Part shown: positions 28,503 through 37,196 of the stretch, piece by piece
Layout: every line of letters begins with the position of its first letter
Numbering within the stretch: position 1 is the stretch's first letter
Assembly: GCF_000236805.1 (NCBI RefSeq)
Contig: NZ_AGFX01000011.1
Location: 558,001 to 622,000 of the forward strand
Direction: 5' to 3'
DNA from: Paenibacillus peoriae KCTC 3763
GTDB taxonomy: Bacteria; Bacillota; Bacilli; Paenibacillales; Paenibacillaceae
DNA: 64,000 nt
Program-made: the position numbers and the translations under genes
The notes under the pieces: model-generated
The model's database searches: none
What the model was told of the DNA's origin: nothing
What the model saw: only the letters and a program-made list of their open reading frames with translations

Positions 28503-28952
28503 ATGAAGGGTCAACGACATATTAAAATCAGGGAAATTATTTCACAACAGGAGATTGAAACACAGGATGAACTGGTTGAAGCATTGCGCAAGGCTGGTTT
28601 TCAGGTGACTCAGGCAACTGTATCACGGGATATTAAGGAGCTGCTGCTCATTAAGGTTCCAATGGATGATGGCAGATATAAATATTCGATGCCTTCAGAC
28701 CAGCGGTATAATCCGGTGCAAAAGCTGAAACGAACGTTGGTTGACAATTTTTTGCATATTGATCATACAACAAATCTGATTGTGATGAAATGTCTGCCGG
28801 GAACAGCCAACTCCATTGCTGCTTTACTGGACAACATTGAATGGCCTGAGGTTATGGGTACGATTAGCGGGGATGACACCATTCTGATTATTTGCCGGTC
28901 GGAAGAGAACAGCGAAGCCATCGTGAATCGTCTTATGGGCTTCATTTCCTAA
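28503..28952 (+). CDS. argR: Arginine repressor ArgR/AhrC
   Basis: The 149-residue protein has an N-terminal winged helix ([20 protein letters not shown], then [12 protein letters not shown] at about 40-52) and a C-terminal hexamerisation and arginine-binding domain ([14 protein letters not shown] and [15 protein letters not shown]). It represses arginine synthesis and activates catabolism when arginine is bound. Start ATG 28503 follows CACAGGAGGATTAT. It lies upstream of recN as in Bacillus. Confidence 0.96.
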   Translation: MKGQRHIKIREIISQQEIETQDELVEALRKAGFQVTQATVSRDIKELLLIKVPMDDGRYKYSMPSDQRYNPVQKLKRTLVDNFLHIDHTTNLIVMKCLPGTANSIAALLDNIEWPEVMGTISGDDTILIICRSEENSEAIVNRLMGFIS

Positions 28953-28998
28953 TTGCAGATCAAGCATTTTAATTTGTACATCTTGAGGTGAAAGAACG

Positions 28999-30717
28999 AT
29001 GCTGGTCACTTTGTCTATACGAAATTTGGCAGTTGTAGAGGCTGTTGATGTTCATTTTTTTAAAGGCTTTCACGTTTTGAGTGGAGAAACAGGTGCTGGT
29101 AAATCCATCATTATCGATGCGTTAGGTCTAATTGCAGGGGGTAGAGGCTCTGCTGATCTTGTGCGTTACGGGTGTGATAAAGCAGAGATGGAAGCCTTGT
29201 TTGAACTGCCGGCCAAACATCCAGTGTGGAGTACGCTGGAGCAACAAGGTATTAAAGCCAATGCGGAGGAGCATTTGCTGATTCGTCGCGAACTCACAGT
29301 GCAAGGGAAAAGCTCTTCACGAATTAATGGGCAAATGGTTAATTTAACGATGTTGCGTGAGGTAGGCGAGCAGTTGGTCAATATCCACGGACAGCATGAG
29401 CATCAAAGTTTGCTGCGTGCAGATCGTCACTTGGCGCTCTTGGATACGTTTGGGGATTCGGTCATTGGTCCGGTCAAAGCGTTGTATCGAGAGCACTACA
29501 ATGCTTTTGTCAAAGCTGAAAAAGAAGTACGGGAATTGCAAAGCTCCAGCCAAAAGGCTTATCAGCTATTGGATATGTATCGATTTCAACTGGAAGAGAT
29601 CGCTGCAGCGGAGCTGAAATTGGGGGAAGATGAATTATTGGCAGAAGAACGGGTCAAGCTATCCCATAGTGAGAAAATGATGGATGGGATATCAGGAGCC
29701 TACGAATTGCTAAATGGCAGAGGTGGACTGGACGTGATCAATGATGTACTGTCCAGACTAAATGATGTCCAAAACTACGACAGCAAAAGTCTTCAGCCTA
29801 TTGCCGAGCAGATTCAATCAGCTTTTTACCAGTTGGAGGATGCGGCATTTCAATTACGTTCGTATCGTGAGGATATTGAATTTAATCCGGGGAAGCTGCA
29901 CGAAGTAGAACAACGTTTGAATCAAATTACCGGGCTACAACGAAAATATGGTGATAGTATCGAGCAGATTTTGGAATACTATAGCCGTATTGAGCAGGAA
30001 ACCGACCTGCTGGAAAATAAGGATGAACGACTGGAGCAATTGATTGCAAAGCGGGATCAGTTGCTTACGAATTTGTTGGAAATTGCGGAAGAGCTTACGG
30101 AAGCGCGTGAAATTTGCGCGGAGGAGCTTGCAGAGCAAGTGGAGCAAGAATTAAAAGACCTTCAAATGGAAAGAACGTCACTCAAGGTTCGTATTGATGC
30201 AATTGAAGATCCACGAGGATATGAATATAAAGGACTTCGTGTAAGACCTACCAAGCAGGGGATTGATAATGCGGAATTCCTTATTTCTCCCAATCCTGGA
30301 GAGCCACTTCGTCCACTAGGCAAAATCGCTTCAGGCGGTGAATTGTCACGTATTATGTTGGCAATGAAGAGCATTTTTGCTCGTCATGATCAAATTCCGG
30401 TACTCATTTTTGATGAGGTGGATACCGGAGTGAGTGGTCGTGCAGCTCAGTCCATTGCCGAGAAGCTGTATCGATTGTCCTCTGTCTGTCAAGTGTTTTC
30501 CATTACTCATTTACCGCAGGTGGCATGTATGGCGGATCACCAGTATTTAATTGAGAAAAACGTTCATGATGGACGGACCATGACACAAATTGAGGGATTA
30601 ACTGAAGAAGGGCGTGTCAAGGAATTGGCACGTATGCTGGGCGGCGTAGAAATTACCGAAAAAACATTGCATCACGCACAGGAAATGTTGAATTTGGCGG
30701 AAGGAAAGAAAGCCTGA
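28999..30717 (+). CDS. recN: DNA repair protein RecN
   Basis: The 572-residue SMC-like protein has an N-terminal Walker A GETGAGKSIIIDAL (about 30-43) and a central coiled coil (about 150-350). The C-terminal half carries the ABC signature IASGGELSRIMLA and Walker B PVLIFDEVDTGVSG. It is recruited early to double-strand breaks. Length is normal. AGGTGAAAGAACG precedes the ATG. Confidence 0.97.
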   Translation: MLVTLSIRNLAVVEAVDVHFFKGFHVLSGETGAGKSIIIDALGLIAGGRGSADLVRYGCDKAEMEALFELPAKHPVWSTLEQQGIKANAEEHLLIRRELTVQGKSSSRINGQMVNLTMLREVGEQLVNIHGQHEHQSLLRADRHLALLDTFGDSVIGPVKALYREHYNAFVKAEKEVRELQSSSQKAYQLLDMYRFQLEEIAAAELKLGEDELLAEERVKLSHSEKMMDGISGAYELLNGRGGLDVINDVLSRLNDVQNYDSKSLQPIAEQIQSAFYQLEDAAFQLRSYREDIEFNPGKLHEVEQRLNQITGLQRKYGDSIEQILEYYSRIEQETDLLENKDERLEQLIAKRDQLLTNLLEIAEELTEAREICAEELAEQVEQELKDLQMERTSLKVRIDAIEDPRGYEYKGLRVRPTKQGIDNAEFLISPNPGEPLRPLGKIASGGELSRIMLAMKSIFARHDQIPVLIFDEVDTGVSGRAAQSIAEKLYRLSSVCQVFSITHLPQVACMADHQYLIEKNVHDGRTMTQIEGLTEEGRVKELARMLGGVEITEKTLHHAQEMLNLAEGKKA

Positions 30718-30840
30718 AAAGAGCGGCTGGCGTAATGATTAACAGTTATAAAAGCCTGGGGGCAAGGTTACCTTATAGGTACGCAATTGGCGACCACCTT
30801 TACTCGTCAAGCGAAAGAAGCAAAGGGAGCGTGACAGCCA

Positions 30841-31995
30841 TTGAATTTTTACTCCAGGATCAAATTGCTCGGTCTTTTGCTTGTTTTTCTTATGTGTTCT
30901 TTTGGTAACGCTAAGTATGTGCATGCAGCGCTGCCTTCACAAGCTTCTTTGGATTGGTTCGGCTCCAAAAGCACGAGGACAGCTCAAGAGAGCGTGATTC
31001 CCGATTTAAAAGTATATCCGGGAGGACAGACGATTGGGGTCAAGGTAAAATCCTCAGGAGTGCTTGTCGTCGGTCACCATGTCATCCAGGAAAGTAATGA
31101 TCGCAAGGTGTCGCCTGGAGAGACAGCAGGAATTCGTTTGGGGGACCGGATTACGCATATGAACGGCAAGCCGCTGAATAGCTTGGCGAAGGTTGCAGAG
31201 GCGGTAGATGAAGCAGGTAAGAACAAAAAGCCGCTTGACATCACGCTTTGTCGAGGGGAGCAGACGATTTCCACCAAGCTAACACCAGCTTATGATTCAG
31301 ACGATAAAGCGTGGCGGCTAGGATTGTACATTAGAGACTCGGCTGCGGGTGTAGGTACTTTAACGTTTTACGCTCCAGATCAGGGTGTTTACGGGGCCTT
31401 AGGGCATGTAATTACGGACATGAATACTCAAACCCCTATTGTCGTAGGGAGCGGAGAGATTGTGCAGTCCAATGTGACGTCAATTGCAAAAAGTCAAAGT
31501 GGGGAGCCTGGAGAAAAGCGCGCTCATTTTCTGAAAGATCATCGGATATTAGGTAACATTGAACGTAATACAAACTTCGGAATTTTTGGGAAAATGTCCG
31601 ATGAGCCGCAATATGGCTTATATTCAAAGCCCATTCCAGTGGCTCTTGCCAATGAAGTAAAGGAAGGACCCGCAGAAATATTGACCGTACTCGAAGGTCA
31701 GCAGATTCAACGGTTTAAAGCAGAGATTGTGCACATTTCTCAACAGGACAAACCGGCAACCAAAGGACTTGTGATCCGTATTATAGATCCAAAACTGCTG
31801 GAGAAGACTGGAGGGATTGTACAAGGCATGAGCGGTAGTCCAATTATTCAAAATGGCAAGCTTATCGGGGCAGTGACACATGTATTTGTAAACGATCCGA
31901 AATCAGGCTACGGTTGCTTTATCGAATGGATGCTGCGTGATGCAGGAATCATGCAAAATAATGTGAGCATGACAACTAATCTTAAGGCGAGCTAG
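30841..31995 (+). CDS. spoIVB: SpoIVB serine peptidase
   Basis: The 384-residue protein has an N-terminal membrane/signal segment (about 6-28), a PDZ domain (about 95-165, GIRLGDRITHMNGKPL), and an S55 peptidase domain. That domain contains the catalytic His in GALGHVITDM and the catalytic Ser in VQGMSGSPIIQNGKLIGAV. Secreted from the forespore, it cleaves SpoIVFA to trigger pro-sigma-K processing. TTG start at 30841 after AAAGGGAGCGTGAC. It lies just upstream of spo0A, as in all spore formers. Confidence 0.96.
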   Translation: MNFYSRIKLLGLLLVFLMCSFGNAKYVHAALPSQASLDWFGSKSTRTAQESVIPDLKVYPGGQTIGVKVKSSGVLVVGHHVIQESNDRKVSPGETAGIRLGDRITHMNGKPLNSLAKVAEAVDEAGKNKKPLDITLCRGEQTISTKLTPAYDSDDKAWRLGLYIRDSAAGVGTLTFYAPDQGVYGALGHVITDMNTQTPIVVGSGEIVQSNVTSIAKSQSGEPGEKRAHFLKDHRILGNIERNTNFGIFGKMSDEPQYGLYSKPIPVALANEVKEGPAEILTVLEGQQIQRFKAEIVHISQQDKPATKGLVIRIIDPKLLEKTGGIVQGMSGSPIIQNGKLIGAVTHVFVNDPKSGYGCFIEWMLRDAGIMQNNVSMTTNLKAS

Positions 31996-32012
31996 TGGCC
32001 CTAAGATTTTTT

Positions 32013-32134
32013 TGTCGAAAAACTGGGGATTAACTCATAAAAGCAAGATAAAAATTTAATTATAATGGAAACAATAAAAAAAATAAATAAAAATAATTTT
32101 CGACAGAAGGAATTCATAATTCGATGTCGAAATC
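32013..32134 (+). promoter_or_regulatory. spo0A control region: 0A boxes and a sigma-H-like promoter
   Basis: Three matches to the 0A-box core TGTCGAA are visible: 32013-32019 (+), 32099-32105 (- strand, TTCGACA) and 32125-32131 (+); a partial one follows at about 32142. AAGGAATT (32108-32114 region) with GAAAT 14 bp later resembles a sigma-H promoter. This matches the known autoregulated spo0A promoter of Bacillus. Boxes are seen directly; the promoter assignment is inferred. Confidence 0.6.
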
Positions 32135-32211
32135 ATATACTCCGACAAGAAATATTTGTATACTGTAAACAGAAATCCCAACGGATTAACACTCAATAAG
32201 GAGGAAGTACA

Positions 32212-33015
32212 TTGCAAAAAATTGAGGTATTGTTGGCTGATGACAACCGGGAGTTTACGAATTTGCTTGCTGAATATATTTCCGATCAGGAGGATATGGA
32301 AGTTACAGGAATCGCCTATAACGGTGAAGAAGTGCTTCAACGCATCGCAGAATCCCGCAACATACCTGATGTACTTATTTTAGATATTATTATGCCTCAT
32401 CTGGATGGTCTCGGTGTATTGGAGCGTTTAAGAGAAATGAACCTGACTCCACAGCCAAAAATCATTATGCTGACTGCATTCGGTCAAGAAAATATTACAC
32501 AGAGAGCCGTACAGCTCGGGGCATCTTATTATATTTTAAAGCCGTTTGACATGGAAGTGCTTGCCAGCCGTGTTCGCCAATTGGTGGGGCCACAGCTAGT
32601 CAGCAACAGTCCAGTGACCGTTTCATCCATGCGTTCCAATGTCGTGCCGATGGGCAAGACCAAGAATCTGGACGCGAGTATTACGGCCATCATTCACGAA
32701 ATCGGTGTACCCGCTCATATTAAGGGCTATCAATATTTACGCGAAGCCATTACGATGGTGTACAATAATATCGAAATTTTAGGTGCGATCACCAAAACAT
32801 TATATCCGGCAATCGCCGAAAAATTCAAAACGACGGCATCCCGCGTGGAACGCGCCATTCGTCATGCTATCGAGGTAGCATGGACACGTGGCAATATCGA
32901 CAGCATCTCCCACCTGTTCGGCTACACCATTAATATCTCCAAATCCAAGCCAACCAACTCAGAGTTTATTGCGATGGTGGCAGATAAGCTGCGGATTGAG
33001 AATAAGGTGTCCTGA
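32212..33015 (+). CDS. spo0A: Sporulation master regulator Spo0A
   Basis: The 267-residue response regulator has a receiver domain (1-125) with acidic pair [10 protein letters not shown], phosphoacceptor Asp in [14 protein letters not shown] (about residue 55), and a switch Lys in YYILKPFD. A hinge leads to the effector domain (about 150-267), whose recognition helix is [20 protein letters not shown]. Its C-terminus, [21 protein letters not shown], is normal. TTG start at 32212 after AAGGAGGAAGTACA. The last 137 bp are the att site of the downstream island, and no terminator follows the stop, unlike the displaced copies further on. Confidence 0.98.
   Translation: MQKIEVLLADDNREFTNLLAEYISDQEDMEVTGIAYNGEEVLQRIAESRNIPDVLILDIIMPHLDGLGVLERLREMNLTPQPKIIMLTAFGQENITQRAVQLGASYYILKPFDMEVLASRVRQLVGPQLVSNSPVTVSSMRSNVVPMGKTKNLDASITAIIHEIGVPAHIKGYQYLREAITMVYNNIEILGAITKTLYPAIAEKFKTTASRVERAIRHAIEVAWTRGNIDSISHLFGYTINISKSKPTNSEFIAMVADKLRIENKVS
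32879..33015 (+). repeat. spo0A 3' end, left attachment-site copy (attL)
   Basis: This segment of spo0A is repeated at 55359-55495. The first 76 bp (32879-32954) are identical; the next 35 bp or so differ at scattered third-codon positions, and the last 30 bp (to the TGA) are identical again. Both copies encode the same amino acids. This is the arrangement left when an element integrates within a gene and brings its own version of the 3' end. Confidence 0.88.
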
Positions 33016-33033
33016 ACGTAAGCGTGGTAAGGC

Positions 33034-33075
33034 TTGAGCCTGAAGGTGAAACCAACCAATTCTTCATTTTGCTGT
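33034..33075 (+). repeat. Degenerate spo0A tail fragment
   Basis: Nineteen bp after the spo0A stop, a reading frame encodes SLKVKPTNSSF, echoing the spo0A tail [10 protein letters not shown]. The DNA (GTGAAACCAACCAATTC) matches the spo0A tail over a short stretch only. It may be a decayed remnant of an earlier insertion or part of the element's own att arm. Confidence 0.4.
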
Positions 33076-33138
33076 GAAGGTTTGGCAGTGAAAACCAATA
33101 ATATATTTACGAGTATATGTATGAATCCATCAATTGAT

Positions 33139-33152
33139 TGGTCAAGTAATTT
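33139..33152 (-). repeat. Left terminal inverted motif of the island
   Basis: TGGTCAAGTAATTT here is the exact reverse complement of AAATTACTTGACCA at 55265-55278. Neighbouring bases (CAATTGAT) also recur near the other end. Placement about 125 bp inside one end and about 80 bp inside the other fits integrase or excisionase arm-binding sites. Confidence 0.7.
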
Positions 33153-33176
33153 GGCAAATCAGGAGGTGGATTTTTT

Positions 33177-34154
33177 ATGTTTTCGAAGATTACATTCCAA
33201 ATTGAAAATTTTATGTTGTATTGTACAAGCCGTAATCTTGCAAAAAGAACATTAGCCAGCTACGAGCAAACACTAAAATTATTTGCAGTGTATCTGGAAC
33301 GAGAACATCAGACTACAGATTTTAAAGAGGTGGGAAGCGGACATATCCGAATGTACGTAAAGTATGTGCAAGATAGGGGGAAATACTCGGTTGTTTCGAG
33401 AGAGGAATCAAGAAACTCAAATCATCCTGAGTTAAGAGGTGATTATAATAAGCCTGTATCAGCAACGACAATTGCAAATTACGTTCGGAATATCAAAGTG
33501 TTTTTTAATTGGTTTCATACTATTGAGAGGGAGATACAAAAAAATCCAGTTGGACAAATAGCACTTCCAAAAGTTGAGAGAAAGCAAAAGCACACATTAA
33601 GTGAATCGGAGATTGTTTTAATTTTACGACAATTCGATACTACAAAGTTCCATGGCTATCGCAATTGGATGATCTTCCGTCTGCTACTCGATACTGGAAT
33701 GCGAATTAATGAATGTGTAAATCTGGAACCGAAACACATTGACTTTAATAAACGAGCAATCCTTATAGTCAAACCCAAAAATAAGCAGCAAAGATTCGTT
33801 TACTTTTCATCAAAATTGAGTATGGAGCTGAAAAATTGGCTGAAACATCGTGATCGCTATAAAGAGTCGCAATGGTTATTTCCCACAACCAAGGGTACGC
33901 AGTTGGATGTACGAAACTATGAATATGCGCTAAGACAAGCTGGTAAGGCTATCGGGTTAAATGTACATCCTCATCAGTTAAGAAATAATTATGCGAAGTA
34001 CTATATTTTGGCAGGTGGTGATTGGTTTACTTTGAGTCGTATCTTAGGTCATGCTTCTGTGGAGACTACGCAAAAAGCATACCTCGACTTCACCGATGAT
34101 GAGGTGAGAGGAAAAGCTCAACTGCATAGTCCACTGAATACACTTAAAATTTAA
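33177..34154 (+). CDS. Tyrosine recombinase/integrase (island integrase 1)
   Basis: The 325-residue protein has an N-terminal SAM-like core-binding domain (about 1-115) and a catalytic domain with the expected residues. These are Arg in LLDTGMRINECVNLEPKH (about 175), Lys in KPKNKQQRF, His and Arg in HPHQLRNN, His in LGHAS, and nucleophile Tyr in TTQKAYLDF. Start ATG 33177 follows GGAGGTGGATTTTTT. It lies 161 bp after the spo0A stop with no intervening terminator. A broken paralogue of its N-terminus occurs at 56382. It most likely integrates the island into spo0A. Confidence 0.93.
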   Translation: MFSKITFQIENFMLYCTSRNLAKRTLASYEQTLKLFAVYLEREHQTTDFKEVGSGHIRMYVKYVQDRGKYSVVSREESRNSNHPELRGDYNKPVSATTIANYVRNIKVFFNWFHTIEREIQKNPVGQIALPKVERKQKHTLSESEIVLILRQFDTTKFHGYRNWMIFRLLLDTGMRINECVNLEPKHIDFNKRAILIVKPKNKQQRFVYFSSKLSMELKNWLKHRDRYKESQWLFPTTKGTQLDVRNYEYALRQAGKAIGLNVHPHQLRNNYAKYYILAGGDWFTLSRILGHASVETTQKAYLDFTDDEVRGKAQLHSPLNTLKI

Positions 34155-34174
34155 CAAGAGTGGGGAAGTAGAAA

Positions 34175-34231
34175 GTGAATTTTAACAATATTGCCGCCAA
34201 ATACGATGAACTTGTCTTAATAGAGGAATAA
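34175..34231 (+). pseudogene. N-terminal remnant resembling a SAM methyltransferase
   Basis: An 18-residue frame (NFNNIAAKYDELVLIEE) starts at GTG 34175 after TGGGGAAGTAGAAA and stops at once. The sequence looks like the very N-terminus of a class I methyltransferase (F-x-x-I-A-x-x-Y-D). Nothing downstream continues it, so it is a relic or a chance match. Confidence 0.35.
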
Positions 34232-34295
34232 CTACTCAAATAAGCAAAAGTATGTGAGGACATGATAGGACACTGCATACAGGATGCTGTAACCA

Positions 34296-34451
34296 GTGGG
34301 GGAAAGGACGTTGTTTATTGGCGAGCTGGCGCTGGATGGTAGCATTCGTCCTGTGAACAGGGTGCTGTCCATGGTGGATCTGGCAAAGCGGGAAGGGTTC
34401 CATTCGGTGCTGCTTCCTGAGGAAAATGCGGGGGAGGCACGTCTGATCAAA
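34296..34451 (+). pseudogene. Fragment of comM/yifB (Mg-chelatase-like AAA ATPase)
   Basis: About 50 codons encode TLFIGELALDGSIRPVNRVL followed by SMVDLAKREGFHSVLLPEEN and AGEARLI. This is the lon-protease-like stretch of ComM/YifB that precedes the ATPase core. Neither the upstream nor the downstream part of the gene is present. ComM is a chromosomal transformation helicase, so this is a translocated scrap caught inside the island between the integrase and its cargo. Confidence 0.75.
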
Positions 34452-34468
34452 ATTCTTATGATATACAT

Positions 34469-34547
34469 TATCACGTAGTTGTGAGAGTTGTTTTACATAC
34501 GTGATAATGCTGCATAATATCCTTCTAATGGGATACGTTATCACGTT
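34469..34547. repeat. Three copies of TTATCACGT in inverted and direct orientation
   Basis: TTATCACGT occurs at 34469-34477 and 34539-34547, and its complement ACGTGATAA at 34500-34508. The first pair forms a palindrome with a 22-bp gap. The spacing and repetition suggest a protein-binding site. The 34155-34967 stretch otherwise holds only relics. Confidence 0.55.
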
Positions 34548-34593
34548 TGTAAAACTGTTTCATAACAAATCTAATTAAAGGAGTTATACACAC

Positions 34594-34811
34594 ATGGACA
34601 AAATAATTGTACGCTACAGCATTCTTCGTAACAATGGATTTGGAAAGTTTATTCTAGAGAAAAAACTGCAACTGTGAATTGTGAAATGAGCTTAAAAGAT
34701 TACGAATATCATCAGGATAACATAGTAAGTGAGATAAGCTCAAACGAGAGTGTTAAGCCAACACAGGTGAGAGTTACGGGAGTTTTGAGAACTTCCATAT
34801 TCATAATATAA
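34594..34811 (+). pseudogene. Small frameshifted gene, unknown function
   Basis: ATG 34594 after AAAGGAGTTATACACAC begins MDKIIVRYSILRNNGFGKFI and stops after 27 codons. The +1 frame continues open from about 34655 to 34811 (EKTATVNCEMSLKDYEYHQD and on). A single-base change near 34655-34665 would give one protein of about 72 residues. It is not recognised. Confidence 0.4.
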
Positions 34812-34967
34812 TAACAGCCTTAGAACGAACGTGAGAGCGTCTAAAGAGTATATCATTGTAAAGTGTACGGAATCAAAAAAATTATACTCGAACGTGTGCT
34901 GATATATGGTATATTGTTCCTATTATTAAAGATTTATTTCATCATTATTCAGATTTCGAGGTGAAAA

Positions 34968-36308
34968 ATGAATCATATAGAGTTAGTTCAACATATAGCA
35001 TCTTTTCTAGCATCTGAGGTGAAATCATACGATATACCAGACATCTGTTCTAGTTACGGCTTAGACTATGGTGAAGAAAGCGAGGCCTTTGCGGGTAAGT
35101 CTAAATATGTAGAACGTAGACTAAGAGGTAAAGATCAATTATTTCTAATTGATTTAGCCAAGAGAGTGGCAAAAGATTATAATTCTGTTGATTTAAATAG
35201 AATGCTGAATACGATCTCTCCAAGGGGAATATTTAATATCACACAGATAACAAGAAAAAACATTATGAAAGAAATATTGTCGCTAGGGTACATTGAAGGT
35301 GATATGAATTTAATTGACTTTCTGAAGAGAACATGGGATTTAGATTCCATGCCTTCAACAGATTCGAGGTTTTTTAATGCAACTGGGGACATAACTCAGC
35401 ACATGATCGCAAATGATGATTGGTCATTTCAGGAATTATTTGAAGATGTTCTTGAGATTTATAATATTACAGATGAAAAATTTATTCGTTTCACAGAACA
35501 AATTGTCCATCCGCGTGTCAGAAGCGAGGTTGATCCTCAATTTATTGAAAAATTGAATTATCATTTAGTTAAAGATGGATACAAAATGCAAGTGACCTCA
35601 CAGATATCAGGTTATCCATTATACACCATTATAAAAACTACTAAAGGTGTTAAAGGAGAATTCAAAAATCTTATATTCGCTGCAGATGGCCCTAAACCTG
35701 AAATTGTTATAAGCGATTCGATTAATAATGAGATAGCTATAGTCAAAAATCAAGAGTTTTGTCTAGTATATGATCTGCCAATATTGGAAGGATTATTGTG
35801 GAGAGAATTAGTAACTTGGTGGGGAGATAGGCAATCTGAGGAGGAAGGAATAAATGTTGAACGAGCGATGTACAAGCGTTTGATTAGGTCATTAGATAAA
35901 GGGCCAGAAAGAAACTTTTTTAAATTTTATTTCAAGCACTTTAGAGAAAGAATGGGTAATAGTTTACCTGCTTTGATACCTCAAGTATATCTTCATTATG
36001 ACCCCTATGTTACTAAAATAGTACCGAATGAAACACGCTTAGTGAGACAACGAATGGACTTTTTATTGCTATTACCAAATAACGTTCGAATTGTAATCGA
36101 GATTGATGGTAAACAACACTATTCTTCTGAAGATAATAAACCAAACCCTAAGAAATATGCTGAGATGATGAAAGCTGATAGAGATCTTAGACTTTTAGGG
36201 TATGAAGTTTTCAGATTCGGAGGATTTGAATTTATAAATGAAAACAGTGTAGATAAAATGGTGCTTGATTTTTTTAGTAAGCTCTTTTTAAGGTATGAGA
36301 TCAATTGA
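34968..36308 (+). CDS. AbiJ-like abortive-infection protein with PD-(D/E)XK nuclease domain
   Basis: The 446-residue protein has an N-terminal domain of AbiJ type (about 1-75, with ICSSYGLDYGEESEAFAGKS and YVERRLRGK). A middle region of unknown fold is followed by a C-terminal nuclease-like domain (about 360-446: RMDFLLLLPNNVRIVIEIDG, KQHYS, KADRDLRLLGYEVFRFGG), with the D...ExDGKQH pattern of VSR/DUF559-like endonucleases. AbiJ-type proteins are linked to phage defence. It is AT-rich, stands first in a run of defence-like genes, and starts after CGAGGTGAAAA. Confidence 0.75.
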   Translation: MNHIELVQHIASFLASEVKSYDIPDICSSYGLDYGEESEAFAGKSKYVERRLRGKDQLFLIDLAKRVAKDYNSVDLNRMLNTISPRGIFNITQITRKNIMKEILSLGYIEGDMNLIDFLKRTWDLDSMPSTDSRFFNATGDITQHMIANDDWSFQELFEDVLEIYNITDEKFIRFTEQIVHPRVRSEVDPQFIEKLNYHLVKDGYKMQVTSQISGYPLYTIIKTTKGVKGEFKNLIFAADGPKPEIVISDSINNEIAIVKNQEFCLVYDLPILEGLLWRELVTWWGDRQSEEEGINVERAMYKRLIRSLDKGPERNFFKFYFKHFRERMGNSLPALIPQVYLHYDPYVTKIVPNETRLVRQRMDFLLLLPNNVRIVIEIDGKQHYSSEDNKPNPKKYAEMMKADRDLRLLGYEVFRFGGFEFINENSVDKMVLDFFSKLFLRYEIN

Positions 36309-36357
36309 AATAACTATTTCACCAAAAACGCATGTATTACTAAAAAGGGGCATTCGT

Positions 36358-36876
36358 ATGAATGATAAAAATTTATGGAATGCACTTAATCCCGGTTCTC
36401 ATTCATATGATACATTTGGGGAAAGAGTAGAGAGTTTGGAGAATTATATAAAGAGAGTTTCCGATTTGGGTTTAGATATTCCTACTGATGTAATCGAACA
36501 ATGGATTTATCGACATTACGAATATATTGATGCTCGTTATATCAGCCTTGGAATTGAAAAAATGAAATTTGAAAGGGAAATATGGGATACTGATAAGGTC
36601 TATTCTAAAATCAATACATTTGAATTCGATGAACTTGGTGGAATGGGGCATAATGTATATAAGGAAGAAAACTGGCTGATCAGATTTATGCTTAAAAATC
36701 GTACATGGCCCAAACCCATTATTGTTCTAGAAAATAATAAATTTCTTTCTTGGGGAACCCCCTATCATTTGCTTGAAGGTCATCAAAGATTGGATTTTCT
36801 TAGAGAAATTTATCAAGAAGAAAGAGATACATTAAAGGATCGACATGAGATTTGGGTTGTAAAACTAATCAATTGA
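36358..36876 (+). CDS. ParB/sulfiredoxin-like domain protein, unknown function
   Basis: This 172-residue protein starts at ATG 36358 after AAAAGGGGCATTCGT; an upstream in-frame start overlapping the previous gene lacks a ribosome site. The C-terminal half has WPKPIIVLENNKFLSWGTPY and LLEGHQRLDFLREIY, a pattern like the ParB-type nucleotide-binding strand plus GHRR motif. No DNA-binding domain is evident. It lies 50 bp after the AbiJ-like gene and is probably in the same transcript. Confidence 0.6.
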   Translation: MNDKNLWNALNPGSHSYDTFGERVESLENYIKRVSDLGLDIPTDVIEQWIYRHYEYIDARYISLGIEKMKFEREIWDTDKVYSKINTFEFDELGGMGHNVYKEENWLIRFMLKNRTWPKPIIVLENNKFLSWGTPYHLLEGHQRLDFLREIYQEERDTLKDRHEIWVVKLIN

Positions 36877-36913
36877 CTGTTTTATTATTTTAATTTGAAA
36901 TGGAGTGGTAGAA

Positions 36914-37129
36914 GTGGAAAAAGATAATAGAGGTTTGGAAAAAATCGCTTCCTTATATCAGACACAATCTGTCGAAGTTGCTAATAAATATATTGGGGAA
37001 GGTTGGATTTTGCTTAATATCCATACGACTGACTACGGACATCCCGTAGAACGCCACCAAGAAACTGTTTTCACTCTTGGTTGGAATAGTGAAAAAGGGG
37101 AAGTGAAGTTGCCAAAGAACCGTTTTTAA
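36914..37129 (+). CDS. Small protein of unknown function
   Basis: The 71-residue protein from GTG 36914 (VEKDNRGLEKIASLYQTQSV), after GGAGTGGTAGAA; a GTG three codons earlier is possible. The middle part, VANKYIGEGWILLNIHTTDYG, recalls a family of short proteins found with phage and island genes in Firmicutes. The ending is FTLGWNSEKGEVKLPKNRF. No function can be assigned. Confidence 0.6.
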   Translation: MEKDNRGLEKIASLYQTQSVEVANKYIGEGWILLNIHTTDYGHPVERHQETVFTLGWNSEKGEVKLPKNRF

Positions 37130-37196
37130 TTTTCCTTCTGAGTTAATAGGGGATATGTGGAATAACAAACGAAATAAAATGGGAGGATAGGATGTA

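Noticed and set aside
32212-33015. spo0A disrupted by the island, as in sigK-skin type developmental excision
   Set aside because: The frame is full length with a normal C-terminus; the element supplies a synonymous tail, so excision is not needed for Spo0A function.
36295-36876. Longer start for the ParB-like protein at 36295
   Set aside because: It would overlap the AbiJ-like gene and lacks a ribosome site, whereas AAAAGGGG precedes ATG 36358.
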